Origin: Papio anubis
Taxonomy: Eukaryota > Chordata > Mammalia > Primates > Cercopithecidae
DNA: 64,000 nt
Reading direction: 5' to 3'
NCBI RefSeq assembly: GCF_008728515.1
Contig: NC_044977.1
Coordinates: forward strand, 190,701,987 to 190,765,986
The translations under genes and the position numbers were made by a program. The notes below the pieces were generated by a model that was given only the letters and a program-made list of their open reading frames with translations, was not told the origin of the DNA and ran no database searches. Numbering within the stretch: the stretch's first letter is position 1; the number at the start of each line of letters is the position of its first letter. Shown piece after piece: positions 40,028 through 50,508 of this stretch.

Positions 40028-41929
40028 GGTTAGGGACAGTCCGTAAGATGATGATGGTGATGACCATGAAGGATGGTGACTGTTCCCCTTGCCCACGCTG
40101 CCAGTGACAGGGCTCTCAGGCCCACTTCCTCCCATGACCCCCAGGCAATTTGGACGGTCACAGACTGAAGCCCGGAGAGCAGGAGTGATGTCTTCAAGAT
40201 TTTTTTCAAGCTAAACTGTTTGTTTCTTCTCACTTCTCCTCCTCTTCCTCCTTCTTCTTGGCTGTCAGTGTCTGACTGATCCTTCCCTCTCTAGCCGCCT
40301 ATGTTGGGAGAATTTCCTAATGTACAAATCTAGAAGCTGAACAGGACAGACAAATCATTACCCCATGTTCCTCGAGGCCAAAGTGTGGGCCAGTCAGCCT
40401 CACCCCCCTCCAACTTTGAATCGGGAGCCAGTGACGGCAGTGAGGCTGGGGCAGGGGCAGATTCTTTCTGGCGGTGTGGTGGCAGTGGTGACAGTGATGA
40501 TGGGGATGCTGCTGGTGGTGGAGGCAGCGACATCCAGCATCCAAGATGGACAATATCAGCGGAGCCTGCTGAGCTCTCTGGGCGCCTTGTCTCTGGGCTG
40601 CTTCTGTGGCTGTGGTTCTGGCTGCATAGTAACCTTTTGTTTCTTTTAGTTTTCCCGTCCTGCTGGCCAGCCGCCTTGTGAGCTACGTGACCCCCTTTCA
40701 CAGCATTCCTTCTTAGCTCCTATCAGCCCGATCGGTTTTGGTTGCCTGCAGTGAAGAGCCCTCACTGACGCACTTTGTGCATGGCCCCGGGCTGGTCCGG
40801 AGCTCGCTCTTCCTTCGGGCCTTCACCCTCTGCAGAGCCCAGACATAAAGTGAACGGGGTCAGTGCAGGGTCCAATCAGAGTCTCAGCTACTGCTCAGGA
40901 GTGTCCGCCTCCTCCCCAAGGCTCTCCCGCATTCATGTCCTCCAGCTCCTTCTTCCCTTAGGGTGAGTGCTCTCTGCGAGGCTTCTCTGCTTCCCTGCCC
41001 TGAGGCCCTCCTTGGGCCGTTGCTTTCTAGTTTGCCAGATGAACCCAGGTATGTGTGAATTCTACCTGTGGATACCACGTGAATTTCCCTCCCAGAAGCC
41101 GTGTTAGCCCCCACGCCACGTTCATCCCTAAGATCCCCCATCTCAGGCTGGGACCATTCACTGCCGCCTGTGAATTTGCTGCTGCAGCGGGCGGGGCTGG
41201 GGACAGTGCGGTGACCTGGCAGTTCAGCCCCAGACCACCGCTCAGAGACGGCAGCAGCCTGTGGTTGCTGAGGAGACCACAGAGGGAGCTTCCAATCCGC
41301 CAGGAACGCGGAGCTCCTTCTCAGCCCCAAAGGGAAGCCCAGCAAGGTAGGAATCTGCTGGCTCAGAGGAGCGGCACTCCATGCCTGGAGACTTCACCCA
41401 CTTCTCAGCGAGCTCCGGGAGTGGCCTGCCTGTCCCCTGGAGCAGGTGGAGTCATATTTCTTGTGGGCACTGGGGCCTGGCATGCAATCACAGGCTGTGG
41501 AAGGCAGTATGACACCAGATCCTTCCCTTGTGATATCCAGGCCATGGAGACAGAACAGGAAGGACAAGCTCCCGGAGCCCTGGGGAGGGGCTCGAGGACA
41601 TCCCGCAGCCCATCTGCCTGGAGGGAGGTGCCTCCACCCCTGCCCCTCTGAGCTGCCCAAAGGCCAAGGCAACCCTGGCAGGATCTGCATTGACTTCCTT
41701 CACTTGCTTTGGCCCGAGGTGGAGGAGTGGGATGGGGAGGCCAGCGGAGCCTTTCAGTTCCTCCCCAGGGCAGTCCTGGCGGTGGAGCCGGAGCTCAGCG
41801 TCCTCCTGGCCCTGCTCGGAGTGGCTGTGGTGAAGGCTTTCTTCCCTCCTGAAGTTCCCCCTAACGCTGGTTCTCTTCGTTTCTCTCATTAATGGGTTCC
41901 CTCTTTTCACATTTGAGATAATTAGAAAT
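40028..41929. other. GC-richer unassigned 1.9-kb stretch
   Basis: Above-average GC with scattered CpG, a GCGGGCGGGGCTGGGG Sp1-like site near 41190 and a CCAAT near 40871. The longest frame is 198 codons at 41055-41651 (+), with no recognised domain. 40510-40720 (GAGCCTGCTGAGCTCTCTGG, GTGAGCTACGTGACCCCCTT) feels repeat-like but I cannot name it. Confidence 0.4.
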
Positions 41930-42670
41930 GGCTTTCCTACCCATCCCAGAAACACCTAAAAAGATGTTCGATACAACATTGGGAAATCGTTTTACTGTCT
42001 TTGGTATGCTGACTTTTAAATATTTATATGGTCAAATCTGGTTGGGAGCAGTGGCTCATGTCTGTAATCCCAGCACTTTGGGAGGTCGAGGCGGGTGGAT
42101 CACTTGAGCTCAGGAGTTCGCGACCAGCCTGGCAAACATGGTGAAACCCCATCTCCACTAAAAATACAAAAATTAACCAGGCTTGGTGGTGCACACTTAT
42201 AATCCCAGCTACTTGGGGGTTTGAGGCAGGAGGATCGCTTGAACATGGGAGGCGGAGGTTGCAGTGAGCCGAGATTGTGTCACTGCACTCTGGCCTTTGT
42301 GACAGAGTGAGACTCCATCTCAAAAAATAATAATAATAAAAATTAATATGGTCAAATCTATTAATCCTTGCCTTTATTGTAACTGCTTTGGTGTCAGGCT
42401 AAGAAAGGCTTCCCTTGTCTCAAGATTACATTAACTGTCTCTCTGTTTTCTTCTAGGAAATGTTTCTATTTCTCTTCTGAAATCCCCTAGAATTAATATT
42501 GGTCTACAGAGTGAGATGGAGATGGAGCATTATTTTTTCCTAAACAGCCGTTTGCCCCAGGCCTGCTGGTTGAGTTTCTCTTTTCTTCACTGATGTGCTA
42601 TGTCACCTTTGTAATAAAAGAACATTCTTATGTGTTCTTGCACTTCATTGTTTGGCTGCATTTATTGATG
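41930..42670 (-). mobile_element. L1M fragment, split by an AluS
   Basis: The plus strand shows the typical antisense L1M text: GGTCAAATCT then (after the Alu) ATTAATCCTTGCCTTTATTG, AGGCTAAGAAAGGCTTCCCT, TGTTTTCTTCTAGGAA and TTTTTTCCTAAACAGCCG. Old and diverged. Confidence 0.6.
42040..42345 (+). mobile_element. AluS, full length
   Basis: Left arm GATCACTTGAGCTCAGGAGT, two monomers, (AAT)n tail. Perfect 14-bp target duplication ATATGGTCAAATCT at 42026-42039 and 42346-42359. Confidence 0.95.
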
Positions 42671-43189
42671 TGTTTCTTTGTTTTGCATCATTTGTTTCAG
42701 GGACATTTGCGAAGTCAAGGCAAACACAACTGATTTAATTAGTTGGGTTTCTTTGCAAGGCTGTACAAAAGAAAAACCATCAGCTGTTGAGAATGCGACA
42801 GGGGTTGTTGGGGTTAGAGGGTGGCCTGGCACGGTGGGTAGACAACTACTCCTCCTCCCCTGTTTGACCAGCTTGAAGAGCAGTGACAAAAATGTCAGAC
42901 AGAAAGCCAGAGGAGGCCAGGCTGGGAGGACTTGGAGAATCACCTTCTGGCCCAAGCTTTTTACTTCCCAGCTATGGCACCTGAGGCCCAGAGAGGATAA
43001 ACAAGGTCCCCTGCGGTGGAACTTGGATAGGAACTCAGAGGGATCGTCCCCTGAGCTGTTTGTCCTGGACGCTTCTCTAGTTCTTGCCCTTCTCGCTGCC
43101 ACCTGGCCGGCGACCTTGGCTTTAGCATGCCTCCCCCCGGTCTCCATCTCCCGTCTGGTTCACAGAACCCCTCAGGGTGAGGTTTATGT
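42671..43189. other. Mostly unassigned; MIR-like trace at 42955-43050
   Basis: GCACCTGAGGCCCAGAGAGG is a reverse-complement MIR block. A 180-codon plus frame (42678-43220) and a 161-codon minus frame overlap here, neither recognised. Confidence 0.4.
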
Positions 43190-43705
43190 CACTTCTCTGT
43201 TGAAAATACTGGCTCAGTGACTCCCCAGTGAAGTCAAACCCAGCCCGATGTTTAAGGTTTCTCACACTGTGGCACCCAGCTAAATAATCTCATTTTTCTC
43301 TTACATAATTTGTTAGCTGCAACCAGACAGACAGACACTGTCAGGTCCTGTATATTTCCCTCTGAACCCCTAATTGCCCTTCCTCTTCCTGGCTTGCCAC
43401 CAAACCCACTCTTCAAAGCCTAGTCCAAAGGTTAGCAAAGTTCTCCCAGTTCCTGAAAAGTTAAGTCAGTTGCCCAAACTTCTCTTCCTCCGTGGTGCCC
43501 AGGCCAGATGACGTCTCTCCTTCCCCTGGATGACACATTTCCTTGGAGGCACCACTTTTCAGGCATGTGACACTCTTTGCCTTTGTTGTCTGGTTGTCTC
43601 CTAGATTGTGTCCTCCTTGAGGACAGAAGCTGCCGTTCACATGTGTATCTTCCATAGTACCTTGCATTGTAGGTGCTAAATAATACATACTATGTAATAT
43701 GTGCG
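43190..43705 (+). mobile_element. L2 LINE, 3' part
   Basis: GTGACTCCCCAGTGAAGTCA, CACTGTGGCACCCAGCTAAA, TCTTCCTCCGTGGTGCCCAG, GATTGTGTCCTCCTTGAGGA and CTTGCATTGTAGGTGCTAAA run in plus-strand L2 order from the last part of ORF2 to near the 3' end. Confidence 0.75.
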
Positions 43706-44007
43706 AAATGATATAGGACAAGTAAATAAATACAACATTTCCGCTCCCTACCACTCTCAGAACCTTTTATTACTTCTCATGAATTAGGATGAAATGTATT
43801 CCCAGGTTCCTGAATGACTTAATAAGCTCTTCACCAAAGCACTGTAGATGATTTTTAGAAAATTAGGGAAAGGAGTTGACATACAGAAGTGGCAAATGCA
43901 ATTCTATTTTCAAAAAGAGAGAGAAGATACCTCTGAAAACAATGATATAAAAGCCTGAAGTCCATTTTGGACCCAATTTTAGACTGTATTGTTAGAAGGA
44001 TGCATTT
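43706..44007. other. Unassigned sequence
   Basis: No family or exon recognised. Confidence 0.5.
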
Positions 44008-44270
44008 TGTAATCCCAGCACTTTGAGAGGCCAAGGCGGGTGGATCACCTGAGGTCAGAAGTTCGAGACCAGCCTGACCAACATGGGGAAACTCCATCTC
44101 TACTAAAAATACAAAAGTTAGCTGGGCATGGTGGTGGGCACCTGTAATCCCAGCTACTTGGGAGGCTGAGGTAGGAGAATCGCTTGAACCCGGGAGGCAG
44201 AGGTTGCAGTGAGTTGAGATCACACCATTGCACTCCAGCCTGGGTGACAGAGGGAGACTCTGTCACACAT
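44008..44270 (+). mobile_element. AluS, truncated at the head
   Basis: Starts at TGTAATCCCAGCACTTTGAG, lacking about the first 20 bases of Alu; complete thereafter with a short CACATACAAAAGAAAG tail. Target duplication unclear. Confidence 0.93.
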
Positions 44271-44339
44271 ACAAAAGAAAGAATGTGTCAGGAGCATTTA
44301 ACACAGGTTCATGAGGAATATGCATGATGATGCTAATGC

Positions 44340-44500
44340 ACTGAAGACTTATAGGGCTCGCACATTATTTCATTTCATCCTCCAACAGCTTTCTGAAGAA
44401 AAGTTTGTACTATTATTATACTCATTTTATGGCTGAGAGAACTAAGATTCAGAAAGGTTAAGTTGCCCCAAACTGCACAACTATGAATAACGAATAAGAC
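44340..44500 (-). mobile_element. MIR
   Basis: CATTATTTCATTTCATCCTC, TACTCATTTTATGGCTGAGA and GAACTAAGATTCAGAAAGG follow reverse-complement MIR order. Confidence 0.75.
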
Positions 44501-44664
44501 ATGAATCCAGGGCCTTCTCTTCCCAAAGCTGGAGCTCCTTCTGTTACCCTGTGCTGCCTCTCTCAGGGGCCTGACGTAGGGCTTGGCAAACAGTGAGTAT
44601 TTAATTTTAGTCCTACTCATTCTGTGTCATAATGTGATAGGCCATGGACTGAATTATTCCGTGT

Positions 44665-44910
44665 GGAGCAAGAAAGGAGCCAGTTCTGTCCTGGTCTAAG
44701 CTGAGCCATCCCTGCCTGGGCCATGGGACCCAGAGGAGTCGGGTGAGTCAAGTTAGGTCCTGGGCTGGCCGCCTGGGTATCTCGCTTCTCATGTTAGATA
44801 ATGGCAGCTACCTCATAGTGGAGGTTATGATGATTACATGTGGTGATGCAGAGAAAGCAAGGAGCACAGAGTCTGGGGCTTAGAAAATGCTCAACAAATG
44901 CTGGTCTCCT
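44665..44910 (+). mobile_element. MIR
   Basis: The clear part is the 3' half: AGATAATGGCAGCTACCTCA, AGGTTATGATGATTACATG and GGGGCTTAGAAAATGCTCAA CAAATGCTGG. The 5' half is weak. Confidence 0.6.
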
Positions 44911-45012
44911 TGTCTCCGGCTCCAAACACCAGAAGGACTTGCCAAAGTGGACTGTGTTCACACGAGAGCCTCAGGGCAGCATCTCAAAGCCCTCGTCCTC
45001 GAAAAGCATCAC

Positions 45013-45094
45013 CTGGAGATGTTCAGCCTGGAAAGCGTTTGGAACCCAAAGCCCTGGAGATGTTCAACCCGGAAAGCGTTTGGAACCCAAAGCC
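45013..45094. repeat. 41-bp tandem duplication
   Basis: Two copies beginning CTGGAGATGTTCA at 45013 and 45054, differing at AGCCTGG/ACCCGG. Period 41 bp. Confidence 0.93.
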
Positions 45095-46302
45095 CTGGAA
45101 CTCTGAAACAGGGTCCTCCAAGCTCCTCCCAAAGCTGCCTGGTACCCAAAGGCTTCCTGGAAGTCACATTTTCCCCTGGGCACTGACGTGGCTTTTTCTA
45201 AGCCAGCTGGATAAAATAGCAAAGGTCTAGAAGCAAGTCATTTGTGATTACTGATTTAATAATTTTTTTAACTCTAAAAGTGGGAAAAAAAAAACCCCAA
45301 ATCCCAAAATTGACCTCTAATGTAGACAGCTCTCTCCCAGTATTGCTTAAGATGCATTCATAAATGTCGATACATTGTTGGGGTTTTCCCTCGAAACAAA
45401 AATATGGGGTAACCCCTCAGGTGATTAGTCTGGCAGGAATGAGAGGCCGTGTCCCCATTCTCCGTGTGGGCCCTTTGCACTACATGGCTGTTCACAGCCA
45501 CCGAAGACCCATGTCCTTACTGAGTCCTCTCCCAAGCACCCAGCCTAAGTTACCAGAGGACTGGAAGGAAAGGTGGGAGAATCCACCCCCTCCCATCTGA
45601 GTGAGCCCACTCTAGGCATGTGACACACTGCAGGATCAATGGCATGTTGAAAACATCATAAAGATAACGCGTGTGCGTCTTCTCCAGACACCCCTTCTTG
45701 CTAATCCACAGAACACAAGACGGAGCGTAGCGCATTCCTTAGAGATGGCGCCATTGTCTCTTCAGTAAGGAGAGGCTTTCAGCCCAAGAACTATGTGTGG
45801 GGAGCCCCGGTAGCTGCCCAACTTAGCGGACTCTCACCTCCAAAGTGTCGCTGGAGTCTTCCCCAGCCCGTCCTGAATGTGCACTCACACATACGCATTC
45901 CATGAAACCGCACTTGGTGTTTTACAAACAACAGGACTTCTTGCACTGCACAGCTTAATACCCTCACTGCCTAACCTAATTATCGTAGTAACTCAAGCTC
46001 ACATTAAAAGCGAGAGATGAGTCTACTTTATCCTTATCATGAATTAGTAAGTTTTCCCTCAGGAGATCCCTTCCCTGAAAATGTTCATGGAAGGTATTTA
46101 GGCCGAATTAACTATGTTTATTTTAAGATCCTGCATGCAGTGAGTGTTCAGGGCTTTTGCTTAGAGTAGATGAGGTCGCCTGCCTGCCTCATTTCTTCTC
46201 TCCCTCTCTCTCCATGTCCGCTGGCGTCCCTGGTCAGGGGAATCGTGTGTCCCACATAAATGCCTCTTGGAAATTAAGCTGGAGCTACAATCAATGGGAA
46301 AG
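45095..46302. other. Unassigned 1.2-kb stretch
   Basis: No repeat family or exon recognised. A-rich run at 45285-45300. Confidence 0.5.
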
Positions 46303-46315
46303 CACTGGGCTTTAT

Positions 46316-46612
46316 TTATTTATTTATTTTTGAGATGGAGCCTCGCTCTGTCGCCCAGGCTGGAGTGCAATGGTACGATCTTGGCTCACTGTGACCTCTG
46401 CCTCCTGGGTTCAAGCAATTCTCCTGCCTCAGCCTCCCAAGTAGCTGGGACTACAGGCGCCCGCCACCATGCCCAGCTAATTTTTTGTATTTTTAGTAGA
46501 GATAGGGTTTCACTGTGTTAGCCAGGATGGTCTCGGTCTCCTGACCTTGTGATCCGCCCTCCTTGGCCTCCCAAAGTGCTGGGATTACAGGTGTGAGCCA
46601 CCACGCCCAGCC
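46316..46612 (-). mobile_element. AluY-like, full length
   Basis: (TTTA)n tail, GAGATGGAGCCTCGCTCTGT, and TTAGCCAGGATGGTCTCGGT with CTCCTGACCTTGTGATCCGC (Y-type left arm); ends CACCACGCCCAGCC. Target duplication CACTGGGCTTT versus CACTGGACTTT. Confidence 0.93.
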
Positions 46613-46624
46613 CCACTGGACTTT

Positions 46625-46810
46625 TTTGAGACCCAACTCTACCACTGGCAGAAATCCTGTGACCCTGATAAGTTACCATCTCTCTGAACCTTAACTTTTG
46701 TCTGCAACGTGGGGATTCCTGCCTATCTCACTGAATGTTGTAGGTATCAAAAGAGGAGAAAAAACCATGGCCGTGCTTCATAAACTCTGAACTATCATAA
46801 GTGTAATCTC
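46625..46810 (+). mobile_element. MIR
   Basis: CACTGGCAGAAATCCTGTGA, CCCTGATAAGTTACCATCTC, GTCTGCAACGTGGGGATTCC and CACTGAATGTTGTAGGTATC follow plus-strand MIR order. Confidence 0.7.
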
Positions 46811-46984
46811 TTTCTGTTAAACGGCCCTGGCTATAAAGCGGATTGCATAAGAAGGCTGCATAGCTGTCAGGAGCTACCCGGTTTCTACTTGAAATACTGA
46901 AAAAAAATCCTATCCTTCAGCTTCTTTGGGTCCTGTTAGAGACAAAGAGTTCTATTAGCAAAATAAGATGAAAGAAAATAACAC

Positions 46985-47185
46985 GTAATAATGATTAACA
47001 ACATTATCAATAATCATAACGAAAATAACATTATTAATACTGGTAATAATAATGGTAACAACTCGTATTTATTGAGTGCTTTCTATGAGGCAGGCACTGT
47101 CCCAAACACTTTATATATGTTTAACTCACTTATTCCCCTATTCTGCTCTGCTGGAGCTGGCCGGTGCAGGTTTAGGAGAACCGTT
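46985..47185 (-). mobile_element. MIR 3' part with (AAT)-rich tail
   Basis: AATAATAATGGTAACAACTC, GTATTTATTGAGTGCTTTCT, ATGAGGCAGGCACTGTCCCA and AACACTTTATATATG fit the reverse-complement MIR 3' end. Confidence 0.75.
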
Positions 47186-47474
47186 GCTAAGGATCCAGGG
47201 TTATTTTTTAGCTATTGTTAAACCATTCATAAGTGAAAGTCAACCACGGTGGGAGTATTTACACCAGGGAAATGTGTAAACGCTACAAATCGAGGCTATT
47301 TATTTATTTATGGAGCCAGTTTACTAGGAATTAGATATTCTCCTTTTTTTTTTTAACAGTTGGGAAACTGAAGTTGAGAGATTAGATGAAGATAATAATG
47401 ATTCCTCCGATGTTGGAATATTCTATGTGGGTTGCTGATTCTTCTCTTCCTCCTCTTTCTTCTCCTAAACCTCC

Positions 47475-47878
47475 TGTATGAGTCCATTTGTATAGCTATA
47501 AAGGAATACCTGAGGCTGGGTCATTTACAACAGAAAGGTTTATTTGGCCCATGGTTCTGCAGGCTGTAAAAGAAGCATGGTGCCAGCATCTGCATCTGGT
47601 GAGGCCTCAGGCTGCTTCCACTCATGGGGGATGGCAAAGGGGTACAGGCTCCAGATGGCAAGAGAGGAGGAAAAAGACAGAGAAGGCAGGTGCCAGGCAC
47701 TTCCTAACAATCACTTCTTTTGGAAACAGAGCAAAAGCCCACACATTACCAGGAGGATGGCACCAAGCCTTTCATGAGGGATCCACCCCCCTCACACCTC
47801 TCACTAGGCCCCACCTTCAACAATGGGGATCAAATTTCAACATGAGATTTGGAGATGACGAATATGCAAACTATATCA
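47475..47878 (-). mobile_element. MaLR LTR (MST/MLT1A class), full length
   Basis: Reverse-complement LTR from TGTATGAGTCCATTTGTATA through GGTTCTGCAGGCTGTAAAAG, CTTCCACTCATGGGGGATGG and CATGAGATTTGGAGATGACG to CAAACTATATCA. Flanked by CCTCC (47470-47474) and CCTTC (47879-47883), a 5-bp target duplication with one later change. No MaLR interior adjoins, so this is a solo LTR. Confidence 0.88.
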
Positions 47879-48045
47879 CCTTCTGTTTGCTTTTTATCTT
47901 CTTCCATGATTATTTTATTAATAATAACAATAACAAACGCATTTCTCATATTTTCTATAGTTCAGACATTTGTGCTAGGAGCCTCAGAGCCTCGGACTCC
48001 CAGTTTCTAGCCTCAACAGTTACACGGGAAGAAAAAGGTGTAAAC

Positions 48046-48150
48046 GAGTGGTTCTCAATCCTGGCTGCATATCTGAATCGCACAAGAAACTTTTTAAAAA
48101 CGCCAACAGCCCTTGCCCCCTTCCAGACATCAACTGAGCTGATTTAATTA
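48046..48150 (+). mobile_element. MER5A-like 5' fragment
   Basis: GAGTGGTTCTCAATCCTGGC and GCATATCTGAATCGCACAAG match the MER5A start. The 3' part is lost. Confidence 0.6.
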
Positions 48151-48260
48151 TCACCGTTTCTAAGACCCAGAGAAAGAAGTAACTTGTTCAGAGTCACACA
48201 GCAACTTATTGCTGAGTAAGGACTGGCACCCAGAATTTTACATTTTGAGTTCCAATTCTT
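48151..48260 (-). mobile_element. MIR fragment
   Basis: CGTTTCTAAGACCCAGAGAA, AACTTGTTCAGAGTCACACA and GCTGAGTAAGGACTGGCACC are reverse-complement MIR. Confidence 0.6.
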
Positions 48261-48347
48261 TTCTACTACTCCCACCAATCAGTCAATCAATTTTCAATGG
48301 ATTCAAGTCTTGCATACAGTAAGTGCTCCATGTAAAAAGCAAACTTC

Positions 48348-48651
48348 GGCCAGGCATGGTGGCTCATGCCTGTAATCCCAGCACTTTGGGAGGCCAAGGC
48401 AGGTAATCACTTGAGCCCACGAGCTTGAGACCAGCCTGGGCAACACGGCAAAACCCATCTCTACAAAAAAGACAAAAATTAGGTGGGCATGGTGGTGTGC
48501 ACCTGTAGTCCCAGCTACTCAGGAGGCTGAGGTGGGAGGATCACCTGACCCTGGGAAGATGAGGTTGCAGTGGGCCGAGATTGCACCACTGCACTCCAGC
48601 CTGGGTGACAGGAGTGAGAACCTGCCTCAAAAAATAAAAAATAAAAAGATA
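48348..48651 (+). mobile_element. AluJ, full length
   Basis: J-type arm (CACTTGAGCCCACGAGCTTG, GGGCAACACGGCAAAACCC, TCTCTACAAAAAAGAC). Target duplication GTAAAAAGCAAACTTC (48332-48347) versus GTAAAAAGCGAACTTC (48652-48667). Confidence 0.95.
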
Positions 48652-48667
48652 GTAAAAAGCGAACTTC

Positions 48668-49059
48668 ATGCACGAATTAATCTTCAAAAGATATTCATTC
48701 CTCAGGAAGAGATTCCTTCTCAGCAGGACTCATCCAAACCACGGCGAGGTGACACAAGTGAAAGGCATGGGCAGGCCACATGGTTTGCTCAGTTGATAGA
48801 GCTTTCAAAATCACTTGTCAAAAAATCGCCTGAGGAGCACTGGAAAGTTCTGTAAAAACTGAGGTCCGGAGAGGCAATGACAGGCAGCAAGCTAATGCCA
48901 GAGCCAGGGATTCAGTGCCAGCCAAGGGCTCCTCCCGCCCCACGGCACTGCCCGCCTCCCACACAGCCCCGGGGCCCCACTGTACATCCAGCTGCCCCTG
49001 GGCTATTTTCCCCTTTTCTCTCTCCCTCCCCTCTTTCATTTGTCAAATATTTAATGACC
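48668..49059. other. Unassigned sequence
   Basis: GC-rich at 48900-49010. No family or exon recognised. Confidence 0.5.
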
Positions 49060-49215
49060 CTACAGCACAGGTCCTGGAACTTAATTAGTACTCAGTAAAT
49101 ATTTATTTTGGATGAATAAATAAATGAGCAACTGCATTCCTCACAATGCTGGGCTCTGGGAGCTACAGAGATGAGTGAGACATGGTATCAGCCCTCAAGA
49201 TGCTCAAGGTCTAGG
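49060..49215. mobile_element. L2-like 3' ends
   Basis: TTAGTACTCAGTAAATATTT followed by GAATAAATAAATGAG looks like a plus-strand L2 terminus. AATGCTGGGCTCTGGGAGCT and CAGCCCTCAAGATGCTCAAG look like a reverse one. The junction is not resolved. Confidence 0.4.
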
Positions 49216-49324
49216 GTGTGTTCGGTGGCGCTGTGGGCTGGAGGAAGAAGCTCGGGCACCGCAGAGAGTCAAGTCTGCAGCAGGAGCCTGGCTCTGCACA
49301 CAACGTGCCAAAGCGCTTGAGGAG

Positions 49325-49470
49325 TGTAAGCCCAGCTCCTTCCTCACAAAATGAAGATACTCATGCCTGCATCGTGACGTTGCGGTGGGGATTAAATGAC
49401 ATTACATGTATAAAGCCACCTCGAAAGTTGTGCAGCACGTAGTAGAGATGTGATATTATCATTCGTACAT
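49325..49470 (+). mobile_element. MIR 3' half
   Basis: TTCCTCACAAAATGAAGATA, GTTGCGGTGGGGATTAAATG, ACATTACATGTATAAAGCC and CAGCACGTAGTAGAGATGTG follow MIR order. Confidence 0.7.
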
Positions 49471-50089
49471 TGGACCAAAAATTGGAGAGCAAAAGAGTTA
49501 AGACAGTGGCCTAGAGCAGAAGCTTTGTGCCAAGTGGTGGCTTGTCTCAAGGAGAAGTCTGTATCATTCCTTGTGACATCCTCTGAGGCCCTTTCTTCCT
49601 GCCCCACTGGTCTGCTCCTAGCCCAGACGCATTAGGGCTGGGTCCCATAGGCATGTTCACTGCCCTGCTACTCTCAGTGGTTCAGAGATGCTCAGGTATT
49701 CCTGAATACACATAGACTGGCCAAGAGGCTCCTGGCTTAGCCCTACCTACTAAATCTCTCTCCATAGCACCGCCCAGCATGTTTCCTTACTCAGAGTAGA
49801 ACACACACTCACACACAAACCCACACACACACACCATTCTCATTTCCCTTTGAGGAATACACTCCTCTAAAACAAAAATGTCCAATTTCATGCACAATCA
49901 TTGCTGGGTGTTCTGTGTGTACCTTTCAGCTGCTGCAGTGGTTAGATAGGGGTCTTGCCATGGGTTGCCTCCACCGACTATACACACACTATATTTTATC
50001 ACTGTACCGTACACATTTTTTAAACTGCCACTGTTACAACACTGCCTACAATTTATAAACATGTATTTGTGTGTGTGTTTATACCGTGT
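49471..50089. other. Unassigned sequence with an impure (CA)n
   Basis: CA-rich run at about 49801-49834 with interruptions. No family recognised. Confidence 0.5.
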
Positions 50090-50220
50090 TTTCTAGTCTT
50101 AGACTGTAAGCTTCTCAAGGGTAGAGATCCTGTCTGGTTTATTTATCAAGGACCCTCCAAGCACAGAGCCCGACGCTTGAGAACAGGCAGGAAATGGGTG
50201 TTGACTGAAGAATGGGTGAG
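50090..50220 (+). mobile_element. L2 3' end fragment
   Basis: TTAGACTGTAAGCTTCTCAA, GGGTAGAGATCCTGTCTGG and AAATGGGTGTTGACTGAAGA fit the L2 terminus. Confidence 0.7.
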
Positions 50221-50440
50221 CAGTCTGGGCTGGCATTTGTTCAGAGCTGGGTAAAGCGCCTCGGACTCCAAGGCCTCAGTCTGCACACGAGTTCCGGGTT
50301 GGGTTCCAACTGAACAGACCACATTGGAGCTCTGGCCTCCAAACTGAGAGCTCACCCAGCTCACCCCAGGGACTGCACGTGCTGAGCTACTGCAGATAAT
50401 ATTAGGACTTCCGTTTTGTTTATTTTTACCTGAGAAGAAA

Positions 50441-50508
50441 AGAAGGAAGGAAGGAAAGGAAGGAAGGAAGGAAGGAAGGAAGGAAGGAAGGAAGGAAGGA
50501 AGGAAGAG
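50441..50508. repeat. (GGAA)n microsatellite, about 15 repeats
   Basis: Tetranucleotide GGAA run on the plus strand with one AAAGG interruption near 50455. In primates such runs are length-variable and can bind ETS-family proteins. Confidence 0.97.

Noticed and set aside
41055..41651. 198-codon plus-strand frame in GC-rich sequence
   Set aside because: GC-rich DNA lengthens chance frames. The translation shows no domain, the frame overlaps others on the minus strand, and no flanking splice sites are convincing.
42678..43220. 180-codon plus-strand frame opposite a 161-codon minus-strand frame
   Set aside because: Overlapping frames on both strands, a MIR trace and an L2 start inside; no recognised motif.
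47488..48147. 219-codon plus-strand frame
   Set aside because: Most of it lies antisense to a MaLR LTR and the rest in MER5A-like sequence. No domain recognised.
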